64,000 bases of DNA from the NCBI RefSeq assembly GCF_001270965.1, contig NZ_LGIA01000182.1:1-64000 (forward strand). Reading direction: 5' to 3'. Positions 15,893 through 25,822 of this stretch are shown here, one piece after another. Both the position numbers and the translations under genes were made by a program. Positions within the stretch are counted from its first letter, which is position 1; every line of letters begins with the position of its first letter. The notes under the pieces are model-generated. The model made no database searches and was not told where the DNA came from. It saw nothing but the letters and a program-made list of their open reading frames with translations. This stretch comes from Sunxiuqinia dokdonensis. GTDB taxonomy: Bacteria; Bacteroidota; Bacteroidia; Bacteroidales; Prolixibacteraceae.

Positions 15893-16192
15893 TTATCGAT
15901 TATATTTGTGCATTTTATCCTGTATGGTTACATCTTGTTGAAATACAGTTTGTAGCTTCATATAAGTCATTAATTTTTCTGTTCCATTTTTCTCCAGCTC
16001 CTGATGAATTCGCCGCACCAAGGCCATTAATTCGTCAAATTTCCCTTCAATTACGGTTTCAAACGGGCATACCTGGTAGGTTAAACCGGAGTCTTCGATC
16101 AGCTTGATGGCCACATCAACCAAGTCGTAACTATTTTTTCCTTCGGCTTGGGGCAATACTTGCAAAGCCAGGTTAATCTTCTTCTCTTCCAT
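15893..16192 (-). CDS. Thiamine-binding (DUF77/YkoF-like, MTH1187) protein
   Basis: A 99-aa protein of the MTH1187/YqgV family, ferredoxin-like fold. Family features: LALQVLPQ near the N-terminus, DVAIKLIEDSGLTYQVCPFE and TVIEG, and MALVRRIHQEL. Members bind thiamine or a pyrimidine moiety; exact function is uncertain. It overlaps the end of the upstream minus-strand gene by 20 bases, so the two are co-translated. Confidence 0.8.
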   Translation of the reverse strand: MEEKKINLALQVLPQAEGKNSYDLVDVAIKLIEDSGLTYQVCPFETVIEGKFDELMALVRRIHQELEKNGTEKLMTYMKLQTVFQQDVTIQDKMHKYNR

Positions 16193-16919
16193 CTTTCGTA
16201 TTGTTAATGAATGCTTTTATTTCTTCAATGTTCAATTTTTTCACGTTGGTAATAATCACATCTTCGCTTAAAAAATTTCCAAATTGGTTGCACTCATCAA
16301 TAAACGATTTAAAAATGGCGTGCAAATTTTGTCTCAGTGGAAACAAAAATACAGCGGTGACAAATTGCTGGTCAAAGGCTATTTCCTCCAGCTCCCCCTC
16401 ACTTTCAGACAAGAAAAAACGAAACTCGCTCTCAACAAGCTTTCGTTGGGTGTCATTAAACGCTGTATGGGTATCGGCATGCATCATGGCAACAAAATAG
16501 CGAATGTTTTGGCCTTTGCCGCCAAGACCAGTCGAAATGAACACTTGCTGTTCGCCCAGCAAAGAGCTTTGAATAACCATGCGACTTTCCTGAAGAGCCA
16601 GCACCGACCAGCTTTTTATTTCGTCGTCAGCCTGTTTATGAAAGGCCTCAATAACCCGAAAGGCCTCCACATCATCGATGGCTGCCAGCTGCACCAACAA
16701 GCGCTTTTTCTCCTCCAAATCAACTGCTGCATTGTACAAATCGGCTGTGGCCCGAGCCATGTGCGATTGGTCCATCTCCTCGGCCCGCATCTTCCGGGCC
16801 ATATCAAAATAAGCGATTTGCAGTTCAATATCGATTTGTTCTTCAAGGACATTGAAATCTTCAGGTAATCCATCGATGGCCCCTTGGATGTGCTTCAAAT
16901 GATCTTCTTCTTCTTTCAT
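16173..16919 (-). CDS. Conserved hypothetical protein (248 aa)
   Basis: A soluble, acidic, largely helical protein with no signal peptide or membrane segment. Helical repeats such as MARATADLYNAAVDLEEKKR, LLVQLAAIDDVEAFRVIEAF and SWSVLALQESRMVIQSSLLG look HEAT-like. The C-terminal half has an alpha/beta pattern ending VIITNVKKLNIEEIKAFINN. I do not know its function. It overlaps the thiamine-binding protein gene by 20 bases and is divergent from feoAB. Confidence 0.7.
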   Translation of the reverse strand: MKEEEDHLKHIQGAIDGLPEDFNVLEEQIDIELQIAYFDMARKMRAEEMDQSHMARATADLYNAAVDLEEKKRLLVQLAAIDDVEAFRVIEAFHKQADDEIKSWSVLALQESRMVIQSSLLGEQQVFISTGLGGKGQNIRYFVAMMHADTHTAFNDTQRKLVESEFRFFLSESEGELEEIAFDQQFVTAVFLFPLRQNLHAIFKSFIDECNQFGNFLSEDVIITNVKKLNIEEIKAFINNTKDGREED

Positions 16920-17009
16920 ACGCTCTTTTCTTAGTTTGCAAAGTTAAGCGAATCCAAAAATCAGACATGGCTTTTCCCGTATTTTTCAATTCTTTTTTAA
17001 AAACTTAAA

Positions 17010-17017
17010 TATCTTTG
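17010..17017 (+). promoter_or_regulatory. -7 promoter box of feoAB (TATCTTTG)
   Basis: TATCTTTG followed by CACC matches the Bacteroidota -7 consensus TAnnTTTG and lies 46 bases before the GTG start, giving a leader of about 40 bases. A -33 TTTG at the ideal spacing is not obvious. Confidence 0.6.
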
Positions 17018-17063
17018 CACCGTTATTTTAATTTAATTCAAATTAGCATAGAGGAGACGGTGG

Positions 17064-19520
17064 GTGAGGCTTTCCGAGGTAAAAAATAATGAAACGGTAA
17101 TCATAACCAAAGTGCTGGGCCATGGTTCTTTCAGGAAAAGAATTATGGAAATGGGATTTGTTACCGGCAAGGAAGTTAAGGTGATTAAAAATACTCCCTT
17201 TAAAGGTCCTATTGAATTCAAGATTCTGGACTACAACATTACTTTGCGCCGCTCGGAAGCCAGTTTAATTGAAGTGGTCTCATTTCATGAAGCGAAAGAG
17301 CTCGTGAGCACCAACTATGAAGGCGTGATTGATCAGGAGATTCTGAAACGGTCGGCCACCCAAAAAGGGAAAGTTATCAACATTGCTTTGGTTGGAAATC
17401 CCAATTGTGGAAAAACAACTTTATTCAATTTTTTATCCGGCTCGAAGGAACATGTTGGAAACTACAGTGGCGTGACGATCGATGCCAAAAAAGCTTCCTT
17501 CAAAAAAAATGGTTACCAATTTAACCTGGTTGACCTGCCTGGCACCTATTCGCTAACGGCTTATTCGCCGGAAGAAATTTATGTGAGAAAGTACATTTGG
17601 AGGGAAACACCCGATATTGTTATCAATGTCATTGATTCGTCGAATCTGGAGCGAAACCTGTTTCTGACCACCCAATTGATCGACATGGACATCAAGGTGA
17701 TTTGCGCCCTGAATATGTACGATGAGTTACTGAAAAATGAAAGTGCCTTCAATTACGAAAAGATGGGAAAAATGATGGGGATTCCCATTATTCCGACAAT
17801 TAGTTCGAAAGGAAAAGGAATTGATGAGTTACTGAATAAAGCGATTGATGTGTATGAGGATCGCGATCCCATCGTCCGGCACATCCACATTAACTACGGG
17901 CAGGAGATCGAAAAATCCGTTCAGCGCATCCGGATTAAAGTCAAAGAAAACAAACCAATAACAGACAAAATTTCATCCCGATTTTTAGCGCTGAAATTAT
18001 TGGAAAAAGACAATGAGACGCTATTCAATCTGTCGCGGTATTCGAATTTTGATGAAATAAAGGCCATTACAAAAGAAGAAACCCGGCGTATTGAAACCCT
18101 GTTCAATGAAGATACCGAAACGGTGATTACCGATGCGAAGTATGGATTTATTGCCGGAGCTTTGAAAGAAAACTTCAAACAAAAAATCAATAACGGAAAG
18201 TCACGATCCGAGAAAATTGATCATTTTCTAACCCATCCGCTGCTGGGCATGCCCATTTTTGTTGTTCTGATCTTCATTGCGTTTTACAGCACATTTACCT
18301 TGGGAAGTTATCCTATGGCATGGATCGAAAGTCTGGTCAGCAGGCTCAGCGGGCTGGTTTCATCGGCACTTGCCCCCGGCATGCTGCGCGATTTGCTCAC
18401 CAACGGCGTTATTGACGGCACCGGAAGCGTGCTGGTTTTCCTGCCCAACATTTTGATCCTGTTTTTTTTCATCTCCATCATGGAAGATTCTGGTTACATG
18501 GCCCGGGCCGCTTTTATTATGGATAAAATCATGCATTCGTTCGGACTTCACGGGCGCTCGTTCATCCCCATGGTGATGGGCTTTGGCTGCAACGTACCAG
18601 CGATTATGGCCACCCGGACCCTGCGAAGCCCGAATGACCGACTGCTCACCATGCTCATCATCCCGTTCATGTCGTGCAGTGCGCGCCTGCCGGTTTATGT
18701 GCTGTTCATTTCGGCTTTCTTTCCCAACAACCCGGGCTTGGTTTTGGTCGGAATTTATTTTACAGGAATCTTTACTGCGTTTTTGGTTGCCCAACTGTTC
18801 AACAAAACCATCTTCAAGAGCAAAGAAACACCTTTTGTACTGGAACTACCACCCTATCGAATTCCTACATTTCGAAACGTGCTGATCCACATGTGGGACA
18901 AAACCTGGCAGTATTTGAAGAAAATTGCCGGGGTGATTCTCATCGGTGTAATCATCATCTGGGCGTTGGGCTACTTCCCCCGCGAAACGGTGGAGACCGA
19001 AAAACTGTCGACCCAAATCGAACAAGTCCGGAATGATCACACCACCGGTGCCCAGGCAGAAACGCTGCATCAACTTGAAATGGAGCACGAAGCAATCCGT
19101 TTACAAAATTCGTATTTAGGACAAATTGGCCAATTGATCGAGCCGGTCATGCGTCCGCTGGGCTTCGACTGGAAAATGAGCGTGGCACTGTTGGCCGGCC
19201 TTCCAGCCAAGGAAATTGTGGTAAGCACGATGGGTGTTCTTTACCAGGTAGATGATGATGGCGACATTAGTCTGACAAAAAAACTTCAACAGGAACGATA
19301 TTTGTCGGGGCCCAAACAGGGCCAGTTAATTATTTCGGTGCCGGTAGCCCTGGCATTCCTTATTTTCATTCTCATCTATTTTCCGTGTATTGGCGTGATT
19401 GCCACCATCAAAAATGAATCGGGAAAACTGTACTGGGCGCTCTTTACCATGTTCTACACCACGGCACTGGCGTGGCTGTTATCCTTTATAACCTTGCATC
19501 TGGCACGCCTCTTTTTTTAA
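17064..19520 (+). CDS. feoB: Fused FeoA-FeoB ferrous iron transporter
   Basis: An 818-aa protein. Residues 1-75 are a FeoA SH3-like domain (MRLSEVKNNETVIITKVLGH, then RRSEASLIEV). A G-protein domain follows with G1 GNPNCGKTT at about 111, SGVTI, DLPGTYS, and NMYD for guanine recognition. The membrane part begins near 400 with the two Gate motifs (SGYMARAAFIMD, MGFGCNVPAIMATR, CSARLPVYVLF). It imports Fe2+ across the inner membrane. The fusion is common in Bacteroidota. The start is GTG at 17064 with GAGGAGA upstream. A Cys-rich FeoB-associated protein follows 41 bases later. Confidence 0.95.
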   Translation: MRLSEVKNNETVIITKVLGHGSFRKRIMEMGFVTGKEVKVIKNTPFKGPIEFKILDYNITLRRSEASLIEVVSFHEAKELVSTNYEGVIDQEILKRSATQKGKVINIALVGNPNCGKTTLFNFLSGSKEHVGNYSGVTIDAKKASFKKNGYQFNLVDLPGTYSLTAYSPEEIYVRKYIWRETPDIVINVIDSSNLERNLFLTTQLIDMDIKVICALNMYDELLKNESAFNYEKMGKMMGIPIIPTISSKGKGIDELLNKAIDVYEDRDPIVRHIHINYGQEIEKSVQRIRIKVKENKPITDKISSRFLALKLLEKDNETLFNLSRYSNFDEIKAITKEETRRIETLFNEDTETVITDAKYGFIAGALKENFKQKINNGKSRSEKIDHFLTHPLLGMPIFVVLIFIAFYSTFTLGSYPMAWIESLVSRLSGLVSSALAPGMLRDLLTNGVIDGTGSVLVFLPNILILFFFISIMEDSGYMARAAFIMDKIMHSFGLHGRSFIPMVMGFGCNVPAIMATRTLRSPNDRLLTMLIIPFMSCSARLPVYVLFISAFFPNNPGLVLVGIYFTGIFTAFLVAQLFNKTIFKSKETPFVLELPPYRIPTFRNVLIHMWDKTWQYLKKIAGVILIGVIIIWALGYFPRETVETEKLSTQIEQVRNDHTTGAQAETLHQLEMEHEAIRLQNSYLGQIGQLIEPVMRPLGFDWKMSVALLAGLPAKEIVVSTMGVLYQVDDDGDISLTKKLQQERYLSGPKQGQLIISVPVALAFLIFILIYFPCIGVIATIKNESGKLYWALFTMFYTTALAWLLSFITLHLARLFF

Positions 19521-19561
19521 CCGCTCATCAGTCTTAACATAGAATTCGACAGTACAAACCA

Positions 19562-19771
19562 ATGATACAGAGCATTATAACATACCTCATATTGCTGATT
19601 ACGCTGGTTGTTGTTGTTCGTAAACTTTACCGGCTTTATGCTTCATTGCACAAACCAAAACCACAAGAGGGCAAACTGGCGAAATGCGAAAGTTGCAGCA
19701 GCGGGTGCGCCATCAAAGGCCTTAGCCCCCATCCGGAATGTCCTCCGGAACATCTGAATCAACAAAAATAG
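19562..19771 (+). CDS. FeoB-associated Cys-rich membrane protein
   Basis: A 69-aa protein with one N-terminal membrane helix (IITYLILLITLVVVVRKLY), a short linker, and a Cys-rich tail CESCSSGCAIKG...CPPEH. This matches the small FeoB-partner family often found after feoB in Bacteroidota. It may replace FeoC as a regulator or stabiliser of FeoB; the cysteines could bind iron or zinc. It ends one base before the convergent rpe gene. Confidence 0.85.
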   Translation: MIQSIITYLILLITLVVVVRKLYRLYASLHKPKPQEGKLAKCESCSSGCAIKGLSPHPECPPEHLNQQK

Positions 19772-20425
19772 CTACAGGCTTTTAAACTTTCGGATTGTTG
19801 CCACGGGATCGTCGGATTTGAAAATGAAGCTTCCCGAAACCAATACATCGGCCCCGGCATCATAAAGATTGGCGCCAGTCTCAAAATTCACACCGCCGTC
19901 AACTTCAATCAGGCATTTTGGATTTTTCGAGGCAATCATCTCTTTCAGCAAACGGATTTTCTTATACGAGTTTTTAATGAAGGTCTGTCCTCCAAAACCG
20001 GGATTCACAGACATAATCAGCACCATATCAAGATCGACTATAATATCGTCGAGCACATGAACCGGTGTGTGCGGATTTAAACAAACACTGGCTTTCATGC
20101 CCTCACTTTTTATCGACTGGATCGTGCGGTGCAGGTGCGGACAAGTTTCGTAATGTACGGTAAGAATTGAAGCGCCGGCTTTTCGAAAAGGTACGACGAA
20201 CGGATCGGGATTCGAAATCATCAAGTGTACATCCAAAGGTTTGGTTGCTACTTCGGCCACTTTTTCAATGACCGGAATTCCGAATGAAATATTGGGAACA
20301 AACACCCCATCCATCACATCGCAGTGAATGTAATCGGCTTCACTTTCATTGATCATTTCAATGTCCTGGCCTAAATTTGAAAAGTCGGCCGATAAAATAG
20401 AAGGAGCTACAAATCGTGTGGTCAT
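19772..20425 (-). CDS. rpe: Ribulose-phosphate 3-epimerase
   Basis: A 217-aa TIM-barrel enzyme interconverting ribulose 5-phosphate and xylulose 5-phosphate in the pentose phosphate pathway. Signatures: PSILSADFSNLGQDIEMI, the metal motif HCDVMDGVFVPNISFG, KPLDVHLMISNP, VNPGFGGQTFI and EVDGGVN. Catalytic Asp residues and metal-binding His residues are present. Length is standard. Confidence 0.95.
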   Translation of the reverse strand: MTTRFVAPSILSADFSNLGQDIEMINESEADYIHCDVMDGVFVPNISFGIPVIEKVAEVATKPLDVHLMISNPDPFVVPFRKAGASILTVHYETCPHLHRTIQSIKSEGMKASVCLNPHTPVHVLDDIIVDLDMVLIMSVNPGFGGQTFIKNSYKKIRLLKEMIASKNPKCLIEVDGGVNFETGANLYDAGADVLVSGSFIFKSDDPVATIRKFKSL

Positions 20426-20498
20426 GGGCTAAAATTTTAGCACAAAGGTAATTTTTATCGGGTTGAATGGAAATATGAATCGATAGAAAACCCGGCTT

Positions 20499-21365
20499 TT
20501 ACTGCCCTAAATAAGCCTTCAATAATCGATTGCGGTAGTTATTTTTTAACCGTTTGATTGATTTTTCCTTAATCTGACGGACCCGCTCACGAGTCAGGTT
20601 AAAATGGGAACCAATCTCTTCAAGGGTATGCTGACGGTAGCCACTCAAGCCAAAGTAATATTTCAAAATTTCGGCTTCCCGCTCGCCCAGGGTGAGGAGC
20701 GTTCGCTCAATCTCCTTTTTTAATGAGCTGTTCATCAGCTCGTCATCCGGGCTGGGCGACTCGTCATTCAGCATGACGTCGTATAAATTGTTGTCATCTT
20801 CGTCCCGCATCGGAGCGTCCATTGACACGTGGTGGCTCGACACTTTCATGGAATCTTCAACCACGTCGGCTGTTGTTTCCAATATTTTTGCCACCTCGGC
20901 AGCGGTTGGTTCCCGTTGGTACTCCTGTTCCAGTTTCGAGAAAGTGCGGTTAATTTTATTGATTGAACCAATTTTATTGAGGGGCAACCGAACGATCCGG
21001 GCTTGCTCGGCCAAGGCCTGTAAAATAGATTGCCTGATCCACCACACTGCATACGATATGAACTTAAATCCACGGGTTTCGTCAAAGCGTTCAGCCGCTT
21101 TTATCAATCCTAAATTCCCTTCGTTAATCAGGTCGGGCAGGCTTAACCCTTGATTTTGGTATTGCTTTGATACTGAGACAACAAAACGAAGGTTCGCTTT
21201 AATCAATTCTTCCAAAGCAGCACGATCGCCTTTCTTGATCCGCTTAGCCAATTCCACTTCTTTTTCAGCTGTCAGCAAGTCAACCTTACCTATTTCGTGC
21301 AAGTATTTATCAAGCGACAGGGTTTCCCTGTTGGTTACTTGTTTGGTAATCTTTAACTGTCTCAT
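20499..21365 (-). CDS. rpoD: Primary sigma factor RpoD/SigA
   Basis: A 288-aa sigma-70 protein with region 1.2 ([20 protein letters not shown]), region 2 ([53 protein letters not shown]), region 3 and region 4 ([37 protein letters not shown]). It lacks the acidic region 1.1, as usual for the Bacteroidota primary sigma, which reads TTTG/TAnnTTTG promoters of the kind seen in this window. It is divergent from rho. Confidence 0.95.
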   Translation of the reverse strand: MRQLKITKQVTNRETLSLDKYLHEIGKVDLLTAEKEVELAKRIKKGDRAALEELIKANLRFVVSVSKQYQNQGLSLPDLINEGNLGLIKAAERFDETRGFKFISYAVWWIRQSILQALAEQARIVRLPLNKIGSINKINRTFSKLEQEYQREPTAAEVAKILETTADVVEDSMKVSSHHVSMDAPMRDEDDNNLYDVMLNDESPSPDDELMNSSLKKEIERTLLTLGEREAEILKYYFGLSGYRQHTLEEIGSHFNLTRERVRQIKEKSIKRLKNNYRNRLLKAYLGQ

Positions 21366-21729
21366 GCGGCTAAGTGTCAGATAAATAGTTAATAAACAAT
21401 TGCGAAGCAGTCATCTTTTTGTCGAAGTGAAAATAAATAATAAAAGCCTATAAATAGCAGAAAATCATTTTTTTTTCATGAACGGAATGAATTTGCCCGG
21501 AAACCGGCTTATTTCCTAAATAAATGAACCAAAAACAGGTATTTTTGTTTAAATTGCTCCTTCACCAAAATTAAAAATTCAGAGAAAATAAAATCTTTTT
21601 TGGGGAATCGCGTCATATTAGTTAATATTGCAGAATAATTCGATTTTTCACTTTATCCAGATAATTTTCCAAAAAGCATTTTACGATTCTCCTCCGAGCA
21701 TTAACAGATGTAATTAATTTTCAAAAAAT
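21366..21729. other. Intergenic region between rpoD and rho
   Basis: About 360 AT-rich bases separate the divergent rpoD and rho genes. It must carry both promoters and the rho leader, where autoregulation is common in other bacteria. I cannot pick a convincing TAnnTTTG box for either gene. Confidence 0.4.
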
Positions 21730-23454
21730 ATGTATGACATTATTGAATTAAGCAAAAAGTTGGTTCCCGAACTGAGGGATATCGCTAAGGAGCTTAACAT
21801 TAAGAAAGTGGAATCTTTCAAAAAACAAGATCTGATTTATAAAATTTTAGATACGCAGGCAATTATTGCCTCTGAAAAGAAATCAGATTTTTCGCCGAAA
21901 GACCGGGGACCAAAAAACAAACCAAACACCAAGCCTGATCTCAAATCAGAACAGAAAAACACACCGTCTGATGATGAGGGAGGGAAACAGGACGGCCAAA
22001 AGAACAAAAAACGCAAACGGACAACCGTCATCAAAGCGTCTTCGTTTTTTGACAAGTCGAAAAAATCGGGTGAATCCCCTGATAAACCGGGCGACAACCG
22101 GCCGGCTGAGCCTCAAGAAAAAAAGACGGACGAGCCAAATGAACAACAGCAACAAGTTCAGAAGCCCAGTGTAACGGTTAAAAAAGCTGAAAAAGCTCCG
22201 CAGCAAGAACACGCCGCTCCAAAACACGCGCCCAAAGAACAAAAAAAGGAGCAGTCCGATCGTAAGCCAAAGCACCCAAAATGGGAAAATAAAGGCAAGC
22301 ATGGTAACGGCGGCCCCGATAAAGCATACGAATTTGAGGGAATTATTACCAGTTCCGGCGTACTTGAAATCATGCCTGATGGCTACGGTTTTATGCGTTC
22401 ATCAGACTACAACTACCTGAATTCTCCGGATGATGTGTATGTTTCGCAATCTCAAATTAAATTATTTGGACTAAAAACAGGCGATACCATCACCGGAACA
22501 ATCCGTCCGCCAAAAGAAGGCGAAAAGTATTTCCCACTCATTAAAGTCGTGGAAATAAACGGAAGGACGCCGGACTATATTCGCGATCGGGTACCGTTCG
22601 ACCATTTGACACCACTTTTCCCAAATGAGAAGTTCAACCTGACAGGAAATGGGCATGATAATATTTCGACCCGCGTGGTTGATTTGTTCGCTCCCATCGG
22701 TAAAGGTCAGCGCGGTTTGATTGTCGCCCAACCCAAAACCGGTAAAACCATGCTGCTGCAAGAAATTGCAAATGCCATTGCCGCCAATCATCCCGAGGTG
22801 TACATGATTGTATTGCTCATAGACGAACGCCCGGAAGAGGTGACCGATATGGCACGCAGCGTGAATGCTGAAGTTATTTCATCTACTTTTGATGAACCCG
22901 CTGACCGCCATGTGCGTGTTGCCGGCATGGTGCTCGAAAAAGCCAAGCGAATGGTTGAATGTGGACACGATGTGGTGATTTTGCTGGACTCCATTACCCG
23001 TTTGGCCCGTGCTTACAATACCGTTGCTCCTGCCTCGGGCAAAGTGCTTTCGGGCGGTGTTGATGCCAATGCCCTGCACAAACCCAAACGCTTTTTTGGT
23101 GCGGCCCGCAACATTGAAGAAGGTGGCTCATTGACCATTCTTTCAACGGCTCTTACCGAAACCGGATCGAAAATGGACGACGTGATTTTTGAAGAATTTA
23201 AAGGAACCGGTAACATGGAACTCCAATTAGATCGTCGTTTGTCGAACAAGCGGATTTTCCCAGCTGTGGACATTATTTCTTCCAGCACGCGTCGTGAAGA
23301 CTTGTTGCTTTCAAAAGCGATGATGGACCGGATCTGGATTTTGCGGAACTACCTGGCAGATATGAATTCGTTGGAAGCCATGGATTTCATTAAAACCAGA
23401 CTGATGCGCACGGATTCAATTGAAGAATTCCTGATTTCGATGAATAGCGAGTAA
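21730..23454 (+). CDS. rho: Transcription termination factor Rho with long disordered insertion
   Basis: A 574-aa Rho. Residues 1-46 are the Rho N-terminal helical domain ([20 protein letters not shown]). Residues about 50-205 are a low-complexity segment rich in Lys, Pro, Gln, Glu, typical of Bacteroidota Rho. The RNA-binding cold-shock domain follows ([20 protein letters not shown]), then Walker A ([11 protein letters not shown]), Walker B ([16 protein letters not shown]) and the R loop. The hexamer terminates transcription using RNA-dependent ATPase activity. It is followed by a strong hairpin terminator. Confidence 0.96.
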   Translation: MYDIIELSKKLVPELRDIAKELNIKKVESFKKQDLIYKILDTQAIIASEKKSDFSPKDRGPKNKPNTKPDLKSEQKNTPSDDEGGKQDGQKNKKRKRTTVIKASSFFDKSKKSGESPDKPGDNRPAEPQEKKTDEPNEQQQQVQKPSVTVKKAEKAPQQEHAAPKHAPKEQKKEQSDRKPKHPKWENKGKHGNGGPDKAYEFEGIITSSGVLEIMPDGYGFMRSSDYNYLNSPDDVYVSQSQIKLFGLKTGDTITGTIRPPKEGEKYFPLIKVVEINGRTPDYIRDRVPFDHLTPLFPNEKFNLTGNGHDNISTRVVDLFAPIGKGQRGLIVAQPKTGKTMLLQEIANAIAANHPEVYMIVLLIDERPEEVTDMARSVNAEVISSTFDEPADRHVRVAGMVLEKAKRMVECGHDVVILLDSITRLARAYNTVAPASGKVLSGGVDANALHKPKRFFGAARNIEEGGSLTILSTALTETGSKMDDVIFEEFKGTGNMELQLDRRLSNKRIFPAVDIISSSTRREDLLLSKAMMDRIWILRNYLADMNSLEAMDFIKTRLMRTDSIEEFLISMNSE

Positions 23455-23478
23455 AAATTCGAACGACTATAAAATACA

Positions 23479-23513
23479 AAAGCCGGCTGCATCTGCAACC
23501 GGCTTTCTTTTTT
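23479..23513. terminator. Bidirectional terminator between rho and pepP
   Basis: AAAGCCGG...CCGGCTTT with an inner TGCA/TGCA extension forms a stable hairpin, followed by TTTCTTTTTT on the + strand and flanked by an A-run on the other side. It lies between the convergent rho and aminopeptidase genes and can serve both. Confidence 0.85.
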
Positions 23514-25305
23514 AGTGAATTTCAGTGGTTAGTTTCTTCAGAAAATCAACCTGCTCCTTTTCCAAAAGGGGTGACAACGTTTTCAATACTTTTCGATGAT
23601 ATTGATTGAGCCAGTCAAGCTCTTCTTCCGACAGAAGCTTCCTATCAACCAGTTTCAGATCAATCGGGCACAAAGTCAGTGTCTCAAAGCCTAAAAACCG
23701 GCCAAAGGCTGTCTCCTCCTTTTCGGTGCAAACAATGACATTTTCAATCCGAATTCCATATTCACCTTCGCGATAAATCCCCGGCTCGTTCGACAAAACC
23801 ATACCCGGTTTGATGGTTTGTTCGTTGTATTCCTGCCGAATGCCCATAGGCCCTTCGTGCACGTTTAAAAAATAGCCGATACCATGACCGGTGCCATGAC
23901 CATAGTTTAAGCCGTTCTTCCACAGGTGCATGCGGGCGTAGGCGTCCAGGTTACTACCCACTGTTCCTGTTGGAAACCTTGCCATACTTAATCCAATCAT
24001 GCCCTTCAGCACCAGTGTAAAATCCCGTTTCTGCTGTGTCGATGGTTTCGACAGCGCAATGGTGCGGGTAATGTCGGTGGTGCCACCCAGGTATTGCCCC
24101 CCGGAATCGAAAAGCAAAATACCCTCGCCGGTAATTTCGGCAGCGGTTTCCTTGGTCACCGATCGGTGAACAATGGCGCCATTGCTGTTCAACCCAACAA
24201 TCGGGAAAAAACTGTCCCCCTGAAATCCTTCTTGTTGCGAACGAAAGAAGGCTAGTTTTTCAACCACATCGTACTCTGATACCGGCGATTTTCCAACCGT
24301 TTGATCCAACCAGTACAACAGATTGACCATCGCTGCGCCGTCTTTTTTCATCGTCTCCCGGATGTGAATAATTTCGAAGGTCGATTTTTGAGCTTTCAAT
24401 AAGGTGGGCGCAGAAGTTTGCTCCACGATTTTTACGGTTTTCGGAATAGCCGCCCTGACCGCCTGGTTCGTCCGGGCAGGATCAATCATGACTACACTAT
24501 CTTCATGCAAATTCGAAACAAAATCATAAAACGCAGCATACGCTTTTAACTCAACACCATCATCCTTGAGTTTTTCAACCAAATCAGAATCAACTTTTTC
24601 TGAATCGACAAAAAGAGTCCTTTGGTCTTCGGAAAGCAAAGCAAAGCCAACAAATACCGGGTTAAAATCAACATCCGTTCCTCTGAGGTTGAAAGTCCAG
24701 GCCAGGTCATCCAAAGCAGTAATCACGGTTGCATTGGCACCATTTGTTTTTACAAACTGAAGCACGTCCTTGAATTTATCGGTCCGTTTGGTTCCGGCAA
24801 ATTGCAAATCGTGCTCAACAATTTTGCTCGTTGGCAACGGGGGGCGGTCCTCCCAAATCGGATCCAGCAAATCGCCGACATCTCTCAACACCAGCCCATT
24901 CGCATTTAATGCGGTGCTCAGTTGGTTGTGCTGATTGACAGACAGGCAGGCAAAATCTGCTCCTACCGTACCTGCTGCTCCCAGCGTTATCGACAGCCAA
25001 TCGGCCGGTTCGGGCGTACCGGCTATTCGCTGTTTCATCAGCTCAATGCCCGTACCTTCAAGTTCGGTTGTTGCTTGCAGAAAATAGCGTGAGTCGGTCC
25101 ATAATGCTGCTCGATCTTTCGTAACAACAACCACTCCGGCCGATCCGGAAAAGCCAGTAATAAAACTGCGAGCTTCCCAATACGCCGGGAGATATTCACT
25201 TTGATGAGGATCTGTCCCGGAGATGTAACAGGCCTGGACATTTGCATTTTCCATTTGCGACCTCAATTTTGCAAGTCGTGATTTAATGATTTCAACTGTG
25301 TTCAT
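23512..25305 (-). CDS. pepP: Xaa-Pro aminopeptidase (M24, three-domain type)
   Basis: A 597-aa metallopeptidase resembling eukaryote-like aminopeptidase P, with two creatinase-like N-terminal domains and a pita-bread catalytic domain. Metal ligands are visible: Asp in LLFDSGGQYLGGTTDITRT (two Asp), His in GHGTGHGIGYFLNVHEGP, Glu in NEPGIYREGEYGIRIENV and the last Glu in the following strand. It removes N-terminal residues before proline in the cytoplasm. It overlaps the upstream Nudix gene by 14 bases. Confidence 0.92.
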   Translation of the reverse strand: MNTVEIIKSRLAKLRSQMENANVQACYISGTDPHQSEYLPAYWEARSFITGFSGSAGVVVVTKDRAALWTDSRYFLQATTELEGTGIELMKQRIAGTPEPADWLSITLGAAGTVGADFACLSVNQHNQLSTALNANGLVLRDVGDLLDPIWEDRPPLPTSKIVEHDLQFAGTKRTDKFKDVLQFVKTNGANATVITALDDLAWTFNLRGTDVDFNPVFVGFALLSEDQRTLFVDSEKVDSDLVEKLKDDGVELKAYAAFYDFVSNLHEDSVVMIDPARTNQAVRAAIPKTVKIVEQTSAPTLLKAQKSTFEIIHIRETMKKDGAAMVNLLYWLDQTVGKSPVSEYDVVEKLAFFRSQQEGFQGDSFFPIVGLNSNGAIVHRSVTKETAAEITGEGILLFDSGGQYLGGTTDITRTIALSKPSTQQKRDFTLVLKGMIGLSMARFPTGTVGSNLDAYARMHLWKNGLNYGHGTGHGIGYFLNVHEGPMGIRQEYNEQTIKPGMVLSNEPGIYREGEYGIRIENVIVCTEKEETAFGRFLGFETLTLCPIDLKLVDRKLLSEEELDWLNQYHRKVLKTLSPLLEKEQVDFLKKLTTEIH

Positions 25306-25822
25306 TTAATTTCTTTAGAATGTTTTTCATTGATTGTGCCGGCAACTCATCCAGATTGACTTCGGATGGATGATAAAATTCGATGGCCGAGATATCGTCC
25401 ATCGGCGTCAACCCCGTCATCGACTCCAGTTCCACAACAAAAGCCATATCGAGCGTAAACACCTGAATGCCAGCAAAGGGGTACATATTTGGGAATGAAC
25501 AAAAATAGTCCATTTTTTTAACCCCGGTGCCCAATTCTTCTTTTAGCTCACGCGTCAGCGAGTCTTCGGCCGATTCCATTGGATCAACAAATCCACCCGG
25601 AAAATCGAGCATCCCTTTATGGGGCTCAATCGCTCTTCGCGTAAGCATGATTTTTCCTTCTTCGTTAAAAATAATGGCCGCCACTGCCGCCGAGGTGTTG
25701 AAAAAATAATGAAAGCCACAATGCAGACATTTTTTCGATCGGTCACCACTTTGCCTCAATTGCGTTGAGCCACAACTTGGGCAGTATTTAAAAACTTGGT
25801 TGGGATGTTTTGCTTCTGTCAT
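25292..25822 (-). CDS. Nudix hydrolase with N-terminal zinc ribbon
   Basis: A 176-aa protein. Zinc ribbon CPSCGSTQLRQSGDRSKKC...CG at residues about 14-38, then a Nudix domain with the box GGFVDPMESAEDSLTRELKE-ELG (the two parts are contiguous), which matches GX5EX7REUXEEXGU. This layout is like NADH pyrophosphatase NudC relatives or ADP-ribose pyrophosphatases; the substrate is not certain. It overlaps pepP by 14 bases, and the esterase gene stop coincides with its start. Confidence 0.88.
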   Translation of the reverse strand: MTEAKHPNQVFKYCPSCGSTQLRQSGDRSKKCLHCGFHYFFNTSAAVAAIIFNEEGKIMLTRRAIEPHKGMLDFPGGFVDPMESAEDSLTRELKEELGTGVKKMDYFCSFPNMYPFAGIQVFTLDMAFVVELESMTGLTPMDDISAIEFYHPSEVNLDELPAQSMKNILKKLNEHS